Positions 38,901 through 50,900 of a stretch of DNA of 64,000 bases are shown piece after piece; positions within the stretch are counted from its first letter, which is position 1, and every line of letters begins with the position of its first letter. The DNA is from Actinospineispora eucalypti (GTDB lineage: Bacteria; Actinomycetota; Actinomycetes; Mycobacteriales; Pseudonocardiaceae). The stretch lies in NCBI GenBank assembly GCA_014208095.1, contig JACHMT010000005.1, positions 1,488,001-1,552,000 of the forward strand, in the 5' to 3' direction. The notes under the pieces were generated by a model. That model did not search any database. It was not told the origin of the DNA and was given only the letters and a program-made list of their open reading frames with translations. The position numbers were made by a program, and so were the translations under genes.

Positions 38901-41900
38901 GCGCCCTGCGGGTGCAGCTGCGCCGTGAGCCCACCGCCGACGAGCTGCGCCTGCTGGACGGTCCGGTCCGGCAACACACCGAGCCGAGCGGCTTCGTGCG
39001 GGGCGGCGACAACGAGACCGCCCTGATCCTGGGCCTGACCGAGATCAACGGCATTTCGGTCGCCGAACTGCAGGCACGGATGACCGCCGGGGTCATGGCG
39101 GCGAGCGGCTTCCTGGGCCACACCGACACGCTGCTGGGCACGCTGGCCCGCGACAACGACCTGGTGCACCACCTCGGGCTCACCCACGCCGACCTGTACC
39201 GGGCCCTGCAGACGGTGGTCGTGGCCGCCCGCCTCGGCCTGACCCAAGTGATCGTCGGCGGCGAGGTCTACACCATTCGGAAGAGCCAGTGGCGTGGCTA
39301 CGTCGAGTCGCCGTTCGGTGACCAGCTCGGGTCGCTGGGGTCGGCCGACTACCGGATCACCCACGACGCCAGCGGGCAGTCGTTCGGCATCGCCGCGCTT
39401 GCCGTCGAGCTGATCGGCCGCTACGGCTTCTACGAAGGCCCCGGCGTCAGCTACCGCACCGCGCCCGAACTGATCATCGCTACCTTCGCCCACCTGCGCG
39501 AGCGGGCCACCGACGAACGGCTGGCCCGGGTCACCGGCGAGGTCAACACGCGCTACGACTGGGAGGACCTGTCCCCGGCGCTGGCCACCGGCCAGATCTC
39601 GTTGCGGGAGTTCCTGGACCGCACCCGAGGCACCGGGCTTGGCGACACGCTCTCGACCCAGAAGCTGCTCGCACCGCAGCGGCGGAAGCTGCAGACCCAG
39701 CTGGAGGCCATGCTGGACGGGCTGCCGCGGCCGGGCACCGACTGGACGCGGCACATCGGCCGTCGCCAGGGCCTGGGGACCGAGGAGCTCGACGCCTTCC
39801 TGAAGGACCTCGAGATGGTCCGGTTGTTGACCGACGAGCACGTGGCCGAGCTGACCGCGAAGGGGCTGGGCCAGCTGCTGGAAGGCCTCGTCGCGTTCAG
39901 CTGGCCGGACGCGGACGCGCCGGGTGGCGGCCATATCGTCATCGTGCAGAGTGCCTGGCTGGAGGCCTTCGCGCGGAACGGCCTCGGCCTGAGTTGGCTG
40001 GCCGGCGTCCTTGACTTCGAGATCGCGTACCGCATCCAGGACAGGGACGGCCCGCGTCGCGTCGGCATGATGCGCGAGAAGGCGGAGTCCCAGTACCTGC
40101 TGGACTGGCTGCGCGACGCCAGGCTGCTTGACCAGATCCGCACCGCCGCCGACGAGCTGGCGCTCAGCTACCACAACACGGCGGTGGGCAACGAAGGCCC
40201 CGCGGATCCGAGGGTCACGGCTCGGGAGCTGCTGGACCGGCTCGGCGAACACCCCGCGATCGAGCTGCTCTACACCTGGCTCACCGAGGCCAACCAGGGC
40301 GGGATCGTGCACATCCTCGACGACGAGGGCAGCTGGCGGCCGGCCCAGTACGAGCCCAAGGGCGAGGACGCGGTGCGCCTGCAGGCGCTGAACGCCAGCA
40401 TTGCTCGCTGGACCCGGGCCGTCATCGACCTGTTCGGCGACGGGCCGGACCACCCGCGCGGGTCGCTGCGCATCGCACAGCTCAGCGACGAGCAGACCCG
40501 CGTGTTCGAGCTCGCGCAGGAGGCTCGGGATGCCGCGGCCGGAGCCGGTCGCTACGCGGACTGGAACCACCTGCGGCTCAACATCAACCGTGAGGTCAAG
40601 CGGGTCAATCGACTGGCTGCCGAGGCGACCGCGCAGGCCGAGCGCGTCGGCCAGCTGCTCACCGCGCTGAACACTGGCAGCGGTGGCGGTGGTTTGGTGA
40701 TCGGTCTGCCGGGTGAGCAGGTCCAGTTGCTGCTGACGGCCGCCGAGGTGGCCCGGCTGCTCGAGGGCGCTGTCGCGCTGAACAGGGAACTGTTCCCGCA
40801 TCTGGCACGCGGCCCGCCGGGCGTGTTCACCGACGCCGAACTCGCCGAGCTGGCCGAACTCACCGGCTGGGTCGTCATCACCCACGAGGCGCCGTTGGGT
40901 GGGCGGCTGTTGGGCCACGGCGGACGCCGTGGCGACGGCACACCGGTCATCCTGGTCCCCGCATGGGCCGCCAACCTGGTCAACCAGCTGATCAGCCTCG
41001 ACCCGAGATTCGCCCGCTGGTGGCTGGACGCCCTGCGCCACGGACGCGACTTCCACATCAACACCGGCCAGCACACCGGCCAGGCACATGACCACGACAA
41101 CGACCACCTCGTCGGCCAGCTCCTCGACCAGCTGCGGGCTTGGCTGGGCTACGCCGGCGAGCGGTTGGGTGACGCATACCAGGCACTGGGCGCGGCCGCC
41201 GACGCGAACGTCGGTATCGGCACGGCCGTCGCCGACGTGGTCACCGCGCAACTGCGGCTGTCGCGGCTGTTGGTCAGCATGGACGCCTTCGCCTACTCGG
41301 GCTGGCAGCCGGACGGTTACGCGTTCTCCACCGACGCGGAGATCCGTGCCGTGCTCGCCCCGGTGGTGGCCCGGATGGGCGCTGACACCGCGCTGATGAT
41401 CCTGTCCGACGTCGACGAAGCCCTGACCGGCCCCGAGTCGTCCATGTCCCACCCCTCGCTGCTGCCCGGCGCGGCGACCGTCTTCCACGGCCACACCCTG
41501 CTCGGCGCGCTGGCCGGGCTGAACTCCGGCCGCGCCGCTTCCCAGCTGATGGGCTTGTTCGGCGCCCAGCCGGGCGACGCGCTGAGCGTGACCGGCCTGT
41601 TCGGCGCCCAACTGCGCCGCCCGGGCGAGACACAGCCGGACACCCAGGCGCCGCTGCTCGACCCGGCTTGGGTCGCGGCTCTGGAGGCCTTCCACAACGA
41701 GCACTTCGGCGATGAGCATGCCGCCGTCGGCATCGAACCCATCAACAAGCTGGGCCCGAACGGCGAGCTGCTGATGCGCGCCTACGACTGGATCCACGCG
41801 CCCGCCGAAACTAAGACGCGGGCCAAGGAACTAGGCGCCGCGCTGAAGGCCGCCGCTGAAACCGATCCACGCTTCGTCGTGCAGGCTGGCGCCGACGTGT

Positions 41901-44900
41901 TCGACCTGACCCACCCCCAGGTCCCGGCCTCCAAGATCACCGGATTCGCGCAACTGGTGAACGACCTGCCCGAGAATGTGCGGCCGGTCATCATCTATGG
42001 CGGGGACTCCGGCAGCGACTACAACGCCATCAAGGATGCGTTGCGGATCGCCAACGGCCAGATGCCGGACAGCCTGGAGCACCTGCCGCACCTGTTCGAC
42101 GCCGTCGTCGACCGCTGGGCAGCGGCCGACGACATCATCTCCGTCGCCGTGGCCGGACCACACACCTCCGCTGCCTTCACTGACGCAGCCACTATCCGCG
42201 TGCGCGGTCCACCCGGCTACCTGCGGATGCACCTGATCCTCAACCAGCTCCTGCTCGAGCACTGGCTGGGCCAGAAGGACTTGGCGTCCGCACACGGCCA
42301 CGCGTTGGCCCTGGTGATCAACCATGAGCTGCACGGGGACGGCGAGCAGCACGACCGGCACGCGCGCGCCACGCTCGAACTGCTGGACGCCCTGACGCTG
42401 CTCGCCGAGCTCCGGGATCTGTCGGCCGAGCAGTGGTGGATGGGCAAGGAGCTGCTGGTCAGGGCGGCTGCCGCGTTCGGGCGTGCGGAGCTGTGGCTGC
42501 AGGGCTTGTCCGACCCGGTCCTGGAGGCCGCGCTGGCCGACGGGTCGGACGCGCTGGCCGAGCTGCGCGAGGCGGACCAGGTCCGGCGGGAGGGCGCGGA
42601 CGGGGAGCGGCTGTCGCTGGCCGACCAGATCGTGGACTGGCTGGGCCTGTCCCGCGATGTGGAGTTGCCCAGCGAGGTCATGGACATGCTCGGCGGCACC
42701 CTGGAGGAGCTGTGGGCGGCGGTGGATTCCTCGCCGATGCTGCTCCGGGGCGAGGCTTCCGGGGAGCCGGTGGTGCGCTTGGCGCCGCCGGGCGCGCTGG
42801 AGGCCGGCATGTCCACCGGCCTGGTGGACGGCAAGCTGGTGCTGGAGACCCCGCTGGCTGGCGGCGGCACGTTGGTGTTCGACGGCCGCCAGGCGGCGCG
42901 CAGCTCCTGGGTCTCCCAGTCCCACCTGGGGGCCGCCATCTCCGCGTTGATCCAGCACAACGCCGTCGGGCTGCCCACGGTGCTCGACCAGGCGGACCGG
43001 GCGCGGTGGCTGCTGGACCTGATCGCGCGCGCGGCCGCCACGCCGAACCCGGTCATCCAGCGCGACGGCGCGCTGGAGATCCGCCGGGTCGATCTGGGCG
43101 AGCCGGTGCTCCTCGCTGACTCCGGTGTGACCAGCCAGGTCAGCCTGATCACCTACGAGGTCGAACCCGGCCGGCCGCTGTTGCTGGGCCTGCGAGGGGT
43201 CACCCCGGGCGCGCCGCTCGAGCTCACCGACACCGGTACCCCGCTGACCGACGCCGGGGCCTCGGTGGTGGACTTCTACGACCGGGACGGCAAACGGATC
43301 GGCAGCGGTGTGGTGATCCGGGCCGCCGGCCCGGGCACGCCGGCGTACGTACTGACCGCCTGGCACGTCGCGTCCGACCCCAGGGTGCACAGCGTCAACC
43401 ATCAGCCCATCGCCAACTGGGTGACGCTGCGCGACCGCGACTACGGCGAGCTGGCCGACCTCTCCAGCGAGGGCAACGCGGCGCTCAACCACGTCCGCAC
43501 CCCCGAAGCAGGCACACCGAACATCGACCTGGCGCTGGTCGCCGTCTACAACATCACCGAGCCCGCCGTCGGGCTGCCCGCGGTCGAGGCCGTGGATTGG
43601 GTCGCCTTCATCGGCAACCCGCAGGGCCACCGGCTCACCATCCCCGGCCCGATCGGCGAGCGGCTGCCCGGGCACCTGAACGTCGAGGCGCTGGGCGGCG
43701 GCGGCCTGTCCGGTGGCCCTGCCGTCACCATGGCGGGTCTGCTCACCGGCATCACCAGCGCCGGTTTCGACACTCTCTACGCCGTCACCGGGTCGCTGAT
43801 CAACGCGTTCCTGGAACTCGCCATCCCGGTGCTCGACGCACGGGTGGCCGCGCTGGCCGCCGGGCAAACCGTGATCAACGGCGCCGCGCGGTTCGGCCCG
43901 ACCGGCCTGGACCCGGTCGGTGGTGGGGAACGGGTCGTGCTCACCGGGGGCCAGGCGCTGCGTGTCGGGCGGGGCGCACCCGAGCACACCAACGGCAACG
44001 ACATCCTGGTCAGCCACGGGCAGGCCTCCCGCCGACACGGCGAGATCGAGCCCGACGGCAAGGGCGGCTGGGTACTGCGCGACATCGGCTCCAGCTACGG
44101 CACGTTCGTCAACGGGAAACGCACCACCGAACACACCCTGGCGGACGGCGACCGGATCAGCCTCGGCGGGCCGAAGGCATACGCCTTCGCCTTCGCCGCT
44201 GGCGAGGACGGGCCTGGCGATGGCCTGGTGATCGGTCTACCGGGTGAGCAGATACAGCAACTGCTACCAGCCGGTGAGGTGACCCGCTTGGTGGCGGGCG
44301 CGACCGCGCTGGACGGAGAACGGTTCCCGCATCTGGCGCGGGGCCCGCCGGGCGTGTTCACCGACGCCGAGCTCGCCGAGCTGGCCGAGCTCGCCGGCTG
44401 GGTTGTCATCACCGACGAGGCACCGCTGGGCGGGCGGCTGCTCGGCCACGGCGGCCGTCGCGGCGACGGCAGCCCTGTGATCCTGGTCCCGGTGGGGGCC
44501 GCAGGCCTGGTCAACCAGCTGATCGGCCTGGACCTGCGGTTCGCCCGCTGGTGGCTGAAGATGCTGCGTCACGAACGCGACTTCCACATCAACGGCAACC
44601 AGCACACCGGCCGCGAGCACGACCACGACAACGACCAGCTGGTCGAGTGCCTCAGCATCCAGCTCCGCACGTGGCTGGCCCAGGCCAGCGAACAGCTGAG
44701 CACCGCATACGACACCCTCGTAACCGCCATCGACTCCGGCGACGGTACCGGCACCGCCGTCACCGGCCTGGTCGGAGCGCAGCAACGCCTGTCGGGCCTG
44801 TTGACCGGTCTGGATGGTTGGGTCTACCCGGGCTGGGCGCCGGACTATGCGTTCTCCACCGACGCGGAGATCCGCGCCGTGCTCGAAGCGTTGGTGGCCC

Positions 44901-47900
44901 GGATGGACCCGAGCACAGCGCTGATGATCTTGTCCGACGTGGACGAGGCATTGACCGACCCCGAGTCTTCTATGTCGTACCCCCAGTTGCTTCCGGGCGC
45001 GGCCGCCACCTTCCACGGCCACACCTTGCTGGGCGCGCTGGCCGGCCTGAACTCCGGCCGCGCGGCGTCGCAACTGATGAGCCTGTTCGGCGCCCGCCCC
45101 GGAGACCGACTCAGCGTGGTTGGTCTGTTCGGCGCCCAAATCCGGTGGCCGGGCGCACTCGAGCCGGAAACAGCCGAGAAGCTGACGGATCCGGCCTGGC
45201 CGGCCGCGCTGGAGAGCTTCCACAACGAGCACTTCACCGACGAGCACGCCGCCGCTGGCATCGAACCCATCGACAAGCTCGGCCCGAACGGTGAGCTGTT
45301 GATGCGCGCCTACGACTGGATCCACGCCCCGGCCGAAACCAAGGCTCGCGCCAACGAACTCGGCCTCGCGCTACGGGCCGCCGGCGAGAACGACCTCCGC
45401 TTCAACGTCCAAGCCGGCGCCGACGTGTTCGACCTGACCCACCCCCAGGTCCCGGCGTCGAAGATCACCGGATTCGCACAACTGGTGAACGACCTGCCCG
45501 AGAACGTGCGCCCGCTGCTGATCTACGGAGGCGACTCCGGCAGCGACTACAACGCCATCTCCGACGCCCTGACCATCGCCGCCGGTCAAATCCCCGCCAG
45601 CCTCGCCCACCTGCCGCACCTGTTCGACGCCGTGGTCGGCCGTTGGGCCAGCAGCGACGACATCGTGTCCGTCGCCGTGGCCGGACCACACACCTCAGCG
45701 GCGTTCACCGACGCCGCCACCATCCGCGTACGCGGCCCCCCCGGTTACCTGCGCATGCACCTGACCCTCAACCAGCTGCTGCTCGAGCACTGGCTGACCC
45801 GGCAGACGGCTAGCCAGCTCGCCGGTGGTCCGGGGGAGGACTCTCTGCGCACGGTCCTCGGCCTGGTAGCCCTCGCCGGCACGGCCGGGATCACCGAGCT
45901 GGGGCTGACCGAGCGCATCACCACCATTCGTCGCAATGCGATCCGTGCCCGGCTGTTGGTGCTGCGGAAGGTTGGCCTGGTCGTCCGCACCCCGCGGCCC
46001 GGGGCGAGCGGGCTCGAGTGGGCTTACCGGCTTTCGACCGAGGTGGACCTTCCCCGGCTGATCGGCTACCTCACGCCGTCACCCGCCGACCGGCCCGACC
46101 TGGATATCCGGGCGGTGCGCGAATGGCTGGCGCCAGAGGCGGTGTTCGCCCCGAGCGCCGAGTCGACGCAGCGGTTGGCCTCGGCGCTGCACACCCTGCT
46201 GGGGATTTCCGCCCCGGCATTGCGCAACGGGCCGGCCAAGTCGCTGTGGACCTTGTTCGAAGAGGTGGGTGAGTACCCGTACGAGCCGGACGCGGCACAG
46301 CCGGGGTTGACCAGCCACGAGATGGCGGACGTGTCGGGCATCGACCTGGCGACGCTGCGCCTGGCGTTGCCGCAACTGGTCAGGCTGGGCCTGCTGTGGC
46401 CCCTCCCGGCCCGCCGGCCGGGCGGCGGCACCAAGGAGTTGGCCTACGTCGTACCGGATCACATCCAGCTGTTGCTGGCCACGGTCGCCGATCCGAGCCG
46501 CCACTACCGGGGTGACCACGAACTGCGGCTGGCACGGGCGTTCTACGCCCTGTTGCTCGAACCCATGCTCAGTCGCCGGTCCGACGACGGCACCCGTGTG
46601 CCAGCGCGTGTGGAGGGGATCGAGGACGGGCTCGGGCCGTTGCTGACCCTGATCCGCATCATCCGGGGTGGCCCGCTGGCCGACACGATCACGCTGTTCC
46701 CGCCCGGCTCGGTCGGCGACACGTTGATCGCCCTCCGCGAGGCCGGCGCAACGGGGATCACCTCACCTGCGCTTCGGCGACGGCCGCCCAGGGTATCGCC
46801 CACCGTGCTGGGCCGGCGCCTGCGTGCCCTGGGTGAGGAGCCGGGCATGGGCCTGGTCACCACGCGGCCCGGCCAAGATCACCGCGTGCCCGCCTATGCG
46901 CTGACCGATCTCGGTCTCGCGGTGTTGGCGGCGCTGGCTGACCACGACCGGCACCTGAACCCCGACAGCCGCAAGGCGCTGTCGGAGCTGGCGGTACAGC
47001 TCGCGCTGAGCCCCAACCTGGATCTCGGCCACAAGGAAGCCCACGGCACATACTCCGAGTCGCACGGACAGGTGGTCGACGCGGCCGACCGGGTGCGGGA
47101 GGTCTTGGACGCCCAGGTGCCGGCCCGGCCCGAGGGCGTGCCGGCTGACTCGTGGTGGGCGGTGCTGCGTCCCACCGTGGCGCCCCCGGGCATCACCGCC
47201 ACCGAGCTGGCCGCCGCACTGGCCTCGGAGGTTCCCGGTCTGGACGCCGCGTGGGCCGGACTCGCACTCACCGTGCTCGAGGAGCTGGACCTGCTCACCC
47301 GGGAACCGGCCGACGGCGGGCGCGACGAACGCTACCTGGCCACCGCGAACGCCCGGGAGCTGCTGCGCGACACCGCCAGCCCGGGCGGCATCAACGACCC
47401 CGACTACCAGGACAAGGTTCGCGAGTTCGCCCCGGTGTTCTTCCAGCCCGCCGGCGAACACCCCGACCTCGGCGCATCGGAGCTGGGGGCCGCGTTCGAC
47501 ACCCTGCGTCCCACGATCACCTTCGCCGACGCCCCGACCGCCGAAACGCCTGTGGCCCTGCTGCACACGTTCGTCAACGCCGTCGACGCGATCGCCAGGG
47601 CCACGGGTGGCGTCCGCCACAGCATCATCGCCGCCGAGTTCCAAACGTGGCTCGACTCGGTGTCTCTGCCCGACACCAGGCTCCTGCTGGTCGTGTTCAA
47701 GCTGTGGGGTCTGGCCGACGCCGCAAACGACCCCACCGACCAGAAGGTCTTGCAGTACTCCGTCACCGACGAGGGGCGCCGGCTGGCCGAGGCGCTCGCC
47801 CGGCCCGAGTCGGTCCCCGGTACCGACGCCCGACTCGCCGTCGAGCTGTTGCTCGGCCTGATGAGCCGCGCGCAGATACTCCGGGCGAGCGGCGAGCAGA

Positions 47901-50900
47901 CCACCGATCTCGAACCGTACGTCCGAGCCGCCGTACAGGCCCTCGGCGACAACGGGCTCGGGGGCGCGGCAGGCGACCGGGGTGGCTCGCTGGTCGCGGA
48001 CATGGACAGCATGCAGGCGCAGCAGGAGATGGACCCGCGGATGCCCAACCTGTTGAGGACCTCGGTAGCGCTCGATGGCGAACGGTTCACCCGGGTGACG
48101 CGGGGTCCGCCGGGTCTGGATGCGGACAGGGCTCGGGAGCTGGCCGAGCTGGTGGCGATGCTGCGGGTCACCAACGAGGCGCCGCTGAACGGCCGGCTGT
48201 TCAGCTTTGGCTGGAAGCCGACCCGTCAAATCCTGGTGCCGATGTGGCTGGTCGAGCTGGCCGACCTGTTGATCGAGTTCGACCCCACGTTCGTGGACTG
48301 GTGGCTGGACGTCCTGCGCCACGAGAGGGACGAGCACATCGACGGCAACCGGCACCACGGCCCCGAGCACGACGAGCAGATGCGCACCCTCGTCCACCGG
48401 CTGCGCAAGACGGAGGCCGCAGCGCCTGGTGTGGACACCGAAACCGAGCTACGGGTGGCGCTGATCCGGCTCCGCGCGGCCAACCCCGGCGCGGCTGGTG
48501 TGATCTTCCCTTACCGCGACATCGGGGACCGCCCGGCGGCACCCATGGTGGACCTGGCCCTGGGCGAGTCCAACGAACCGGTCTCCGTCCTGGTCGACAC
48601 GGGAGCGACCTTCTCCGGCTTCCCGCTGGAGATGGCCGAGCAACTCGGCATCCGCCCCGACGAGCTGATCCCGTCGCCGATTGCCGGAGGCCTGCAGTCG
48701 CCGCGCCCGCTATTCGGCCGGGCCGGTCCGTCAGACGGTCCCGGCCACCGGTCAACGGCGTCGATGTCGCTGGCGGGCCTGGTCCTCGGTGGTCACCGAT
48801 TCACCAGCTGGGCCACCGGGCACAGCGGGCACGCGATATTCCCGCGTGACGGGTCGGCGAAGTGGACCAAAGCGCCCCCGGGCTGGGAGATCACCGCGAT
48901 CGTGGCACTGGGCGCGGTCGTGCTCGGTGTGCTCGCGTGGTCGGTACTGGCCCGCATTCTGCGGAAAACGCAGCGGCCGACCCGGCCGCGTGGGCTGCTC
49001 AGCGGCCTGTTCGGTCGGGCGAAGGCCGCCGCGACACCGCCCCCCGCGCAGGGGTCTTCCCCGGCACCTGACACTGGCTCTTGGTTGTCCTTTGACTTGG
49101 ACCGGCTGCTGGCCGTCGGTCGGGCTGCTGTATCCGATCCGGCTGAGGAGGTCGAGCGGCTGGACCTGATCGGCGGGTTGGTTCGGGACGCCCGGGGCCT
49201 GCCCAGCGAGCAGTGGCGCAGCGGGATCTCCCAGCTGGACGACGCCTGGGCGCGATTGCGGGACGTGCACCGGGGGCTCTCCGAGCTGCCCCTCGGCACG
49301 GTGTCTTTGGAGCTGTGGACGAAGATTCGCTCGACAGAGTCTGAGCTGCGGAAGGGTCTTGCCGGCTTCCAAGCGGCGGCCGCGGCGGAGTTCGGGTTCA
49401 CCGCGCTCACTTGGCGCGACCTGGCCCTGGAGCTCTCCGGTCCGGCTGGTCTGTTCGTGGTGAGCGGCGAGCTGATGCGAGACGCCTACGGTCCCGACGC
49501 TCTGCAGGTGCTTGCTTTGCTGTCTGGTCTCGTCGCCCGGTTTGTCCCCGGCGCCGAAACCTGGGACGCCGGACAGCGGGTCGAGTGGGCACTGCGGACG
49601 ATCGCCACCGGGGTGGCAGCCAGCTCGGACGCGACCGGTGAGACGGGTCCGCTCCGAATGCACCGTTTCCGGCTGCCCGGCGACGAGGTCGTCACCTCGG
49701 CAACCGGTGAGCCGGTGGCAGCGGCGCCGTTGCCGAGCGAGTGGCCAGCGCAGCTGGCCGACGCGGTCACCGCCGCCAGCGCCACCCAAGGCGTGGGCTC
49801 TGGTGGCCGGGCCGACGGTGAGCAGGACTGGTTCGGTGCTTCGCCACTGCGATCCGCTGCCCCAGGACCGTGGAAACAGCTGATGAGCCACGAGTCAGCG
49901 GACTTCCACAGCCCCCGGGACACTGCCGACAGCCACGACGGCTCGCGCGCGCGCCTCGAGCGAGAGCTTTCTGATCACGCCGAAAAGGCCGCGCAAGAAG
50001 GCGATTACCTGATCAGCGAGCTGCTCAACCGCCTTGCCGCCGCTACCGCCGCCGGTGACAACGAGGCGGTGGTAGCCCTGGCCAGGGAAATGCTCGGCGA
50101 GGACCCAGCGGTGAACACCGCGGAACGGGCGCTCCAACACTCGGGTGAGGATGCCGCGCGGCAGGTGGATGAGGACTTCCCAGCGCGGCTGGGCGAGGGT
50201 CTTGAGCGGCTGATCGAACAGGCAGTTGCTCGAATGGCCGAGGCCGAGGAGGCGCTCGCGGGCTATCTGACCAACCCGGCCGCGACGCCTTCGAGGACCG
50301 ACCAGTACCGGGAGGCTCAAGAGCGTCTCCGCTCGCTGGCTCACGCCATCGCCGAGCTGCACGGCGCGGCGTCCGACCCCACCCTGACCGATGCGGAACG
50401 TGCCCTGGCGCGAACCGTGGCCGATACTGCCGAGAACGGCCGGTTGCGGCTGCTCGACCAGCTTGGCTATGGGCCGATAGACCCGGCCACCCTCGTCAAC
50501 GCAGTGCGGCCGATCATCGATCTGTTGCGGCATGCCGCCAACATGCTCGACCAGCTTCGGCTGAACGAGGCACACGACGCGCTACTGGCCGCGCTGGTGG
50601 CAGCAAACAACCTCGACCTCAGCATCCGGTTCACCATGCCTGCGGGCTCGGTCGTTACTTCTGTGCTGTGGTGGTTGGAACACAATCGTTCCCCGAGCAC
50701 GGAGGCAAGGACTGGCCGCCCCCGCGATGAGCTGTTGGCAGAAAGCCGACAGCACGCGAGGGGGGTGCGGGAAGAGGTCGGGGGACTCGAGCGACTCGTC
50801 ACGTTTACCTCGCTCACCGAGGACCTCGCCAACCCAGATCGGCGTGACCAGGGTGAAGACCCGTTGGGCGGCACATTGTCGGAACAGAAGCTGCGCGCCC

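Noticed and set aside
37874..41797. A 1,307-codon open frame antisense to the giant gene, and several others of 500-970 codons
   Set aside because: Stop codons are rare in the antisense frame opposite GC-rich third positions. The products lack domains and the sense strand carries clear motifs throughout.
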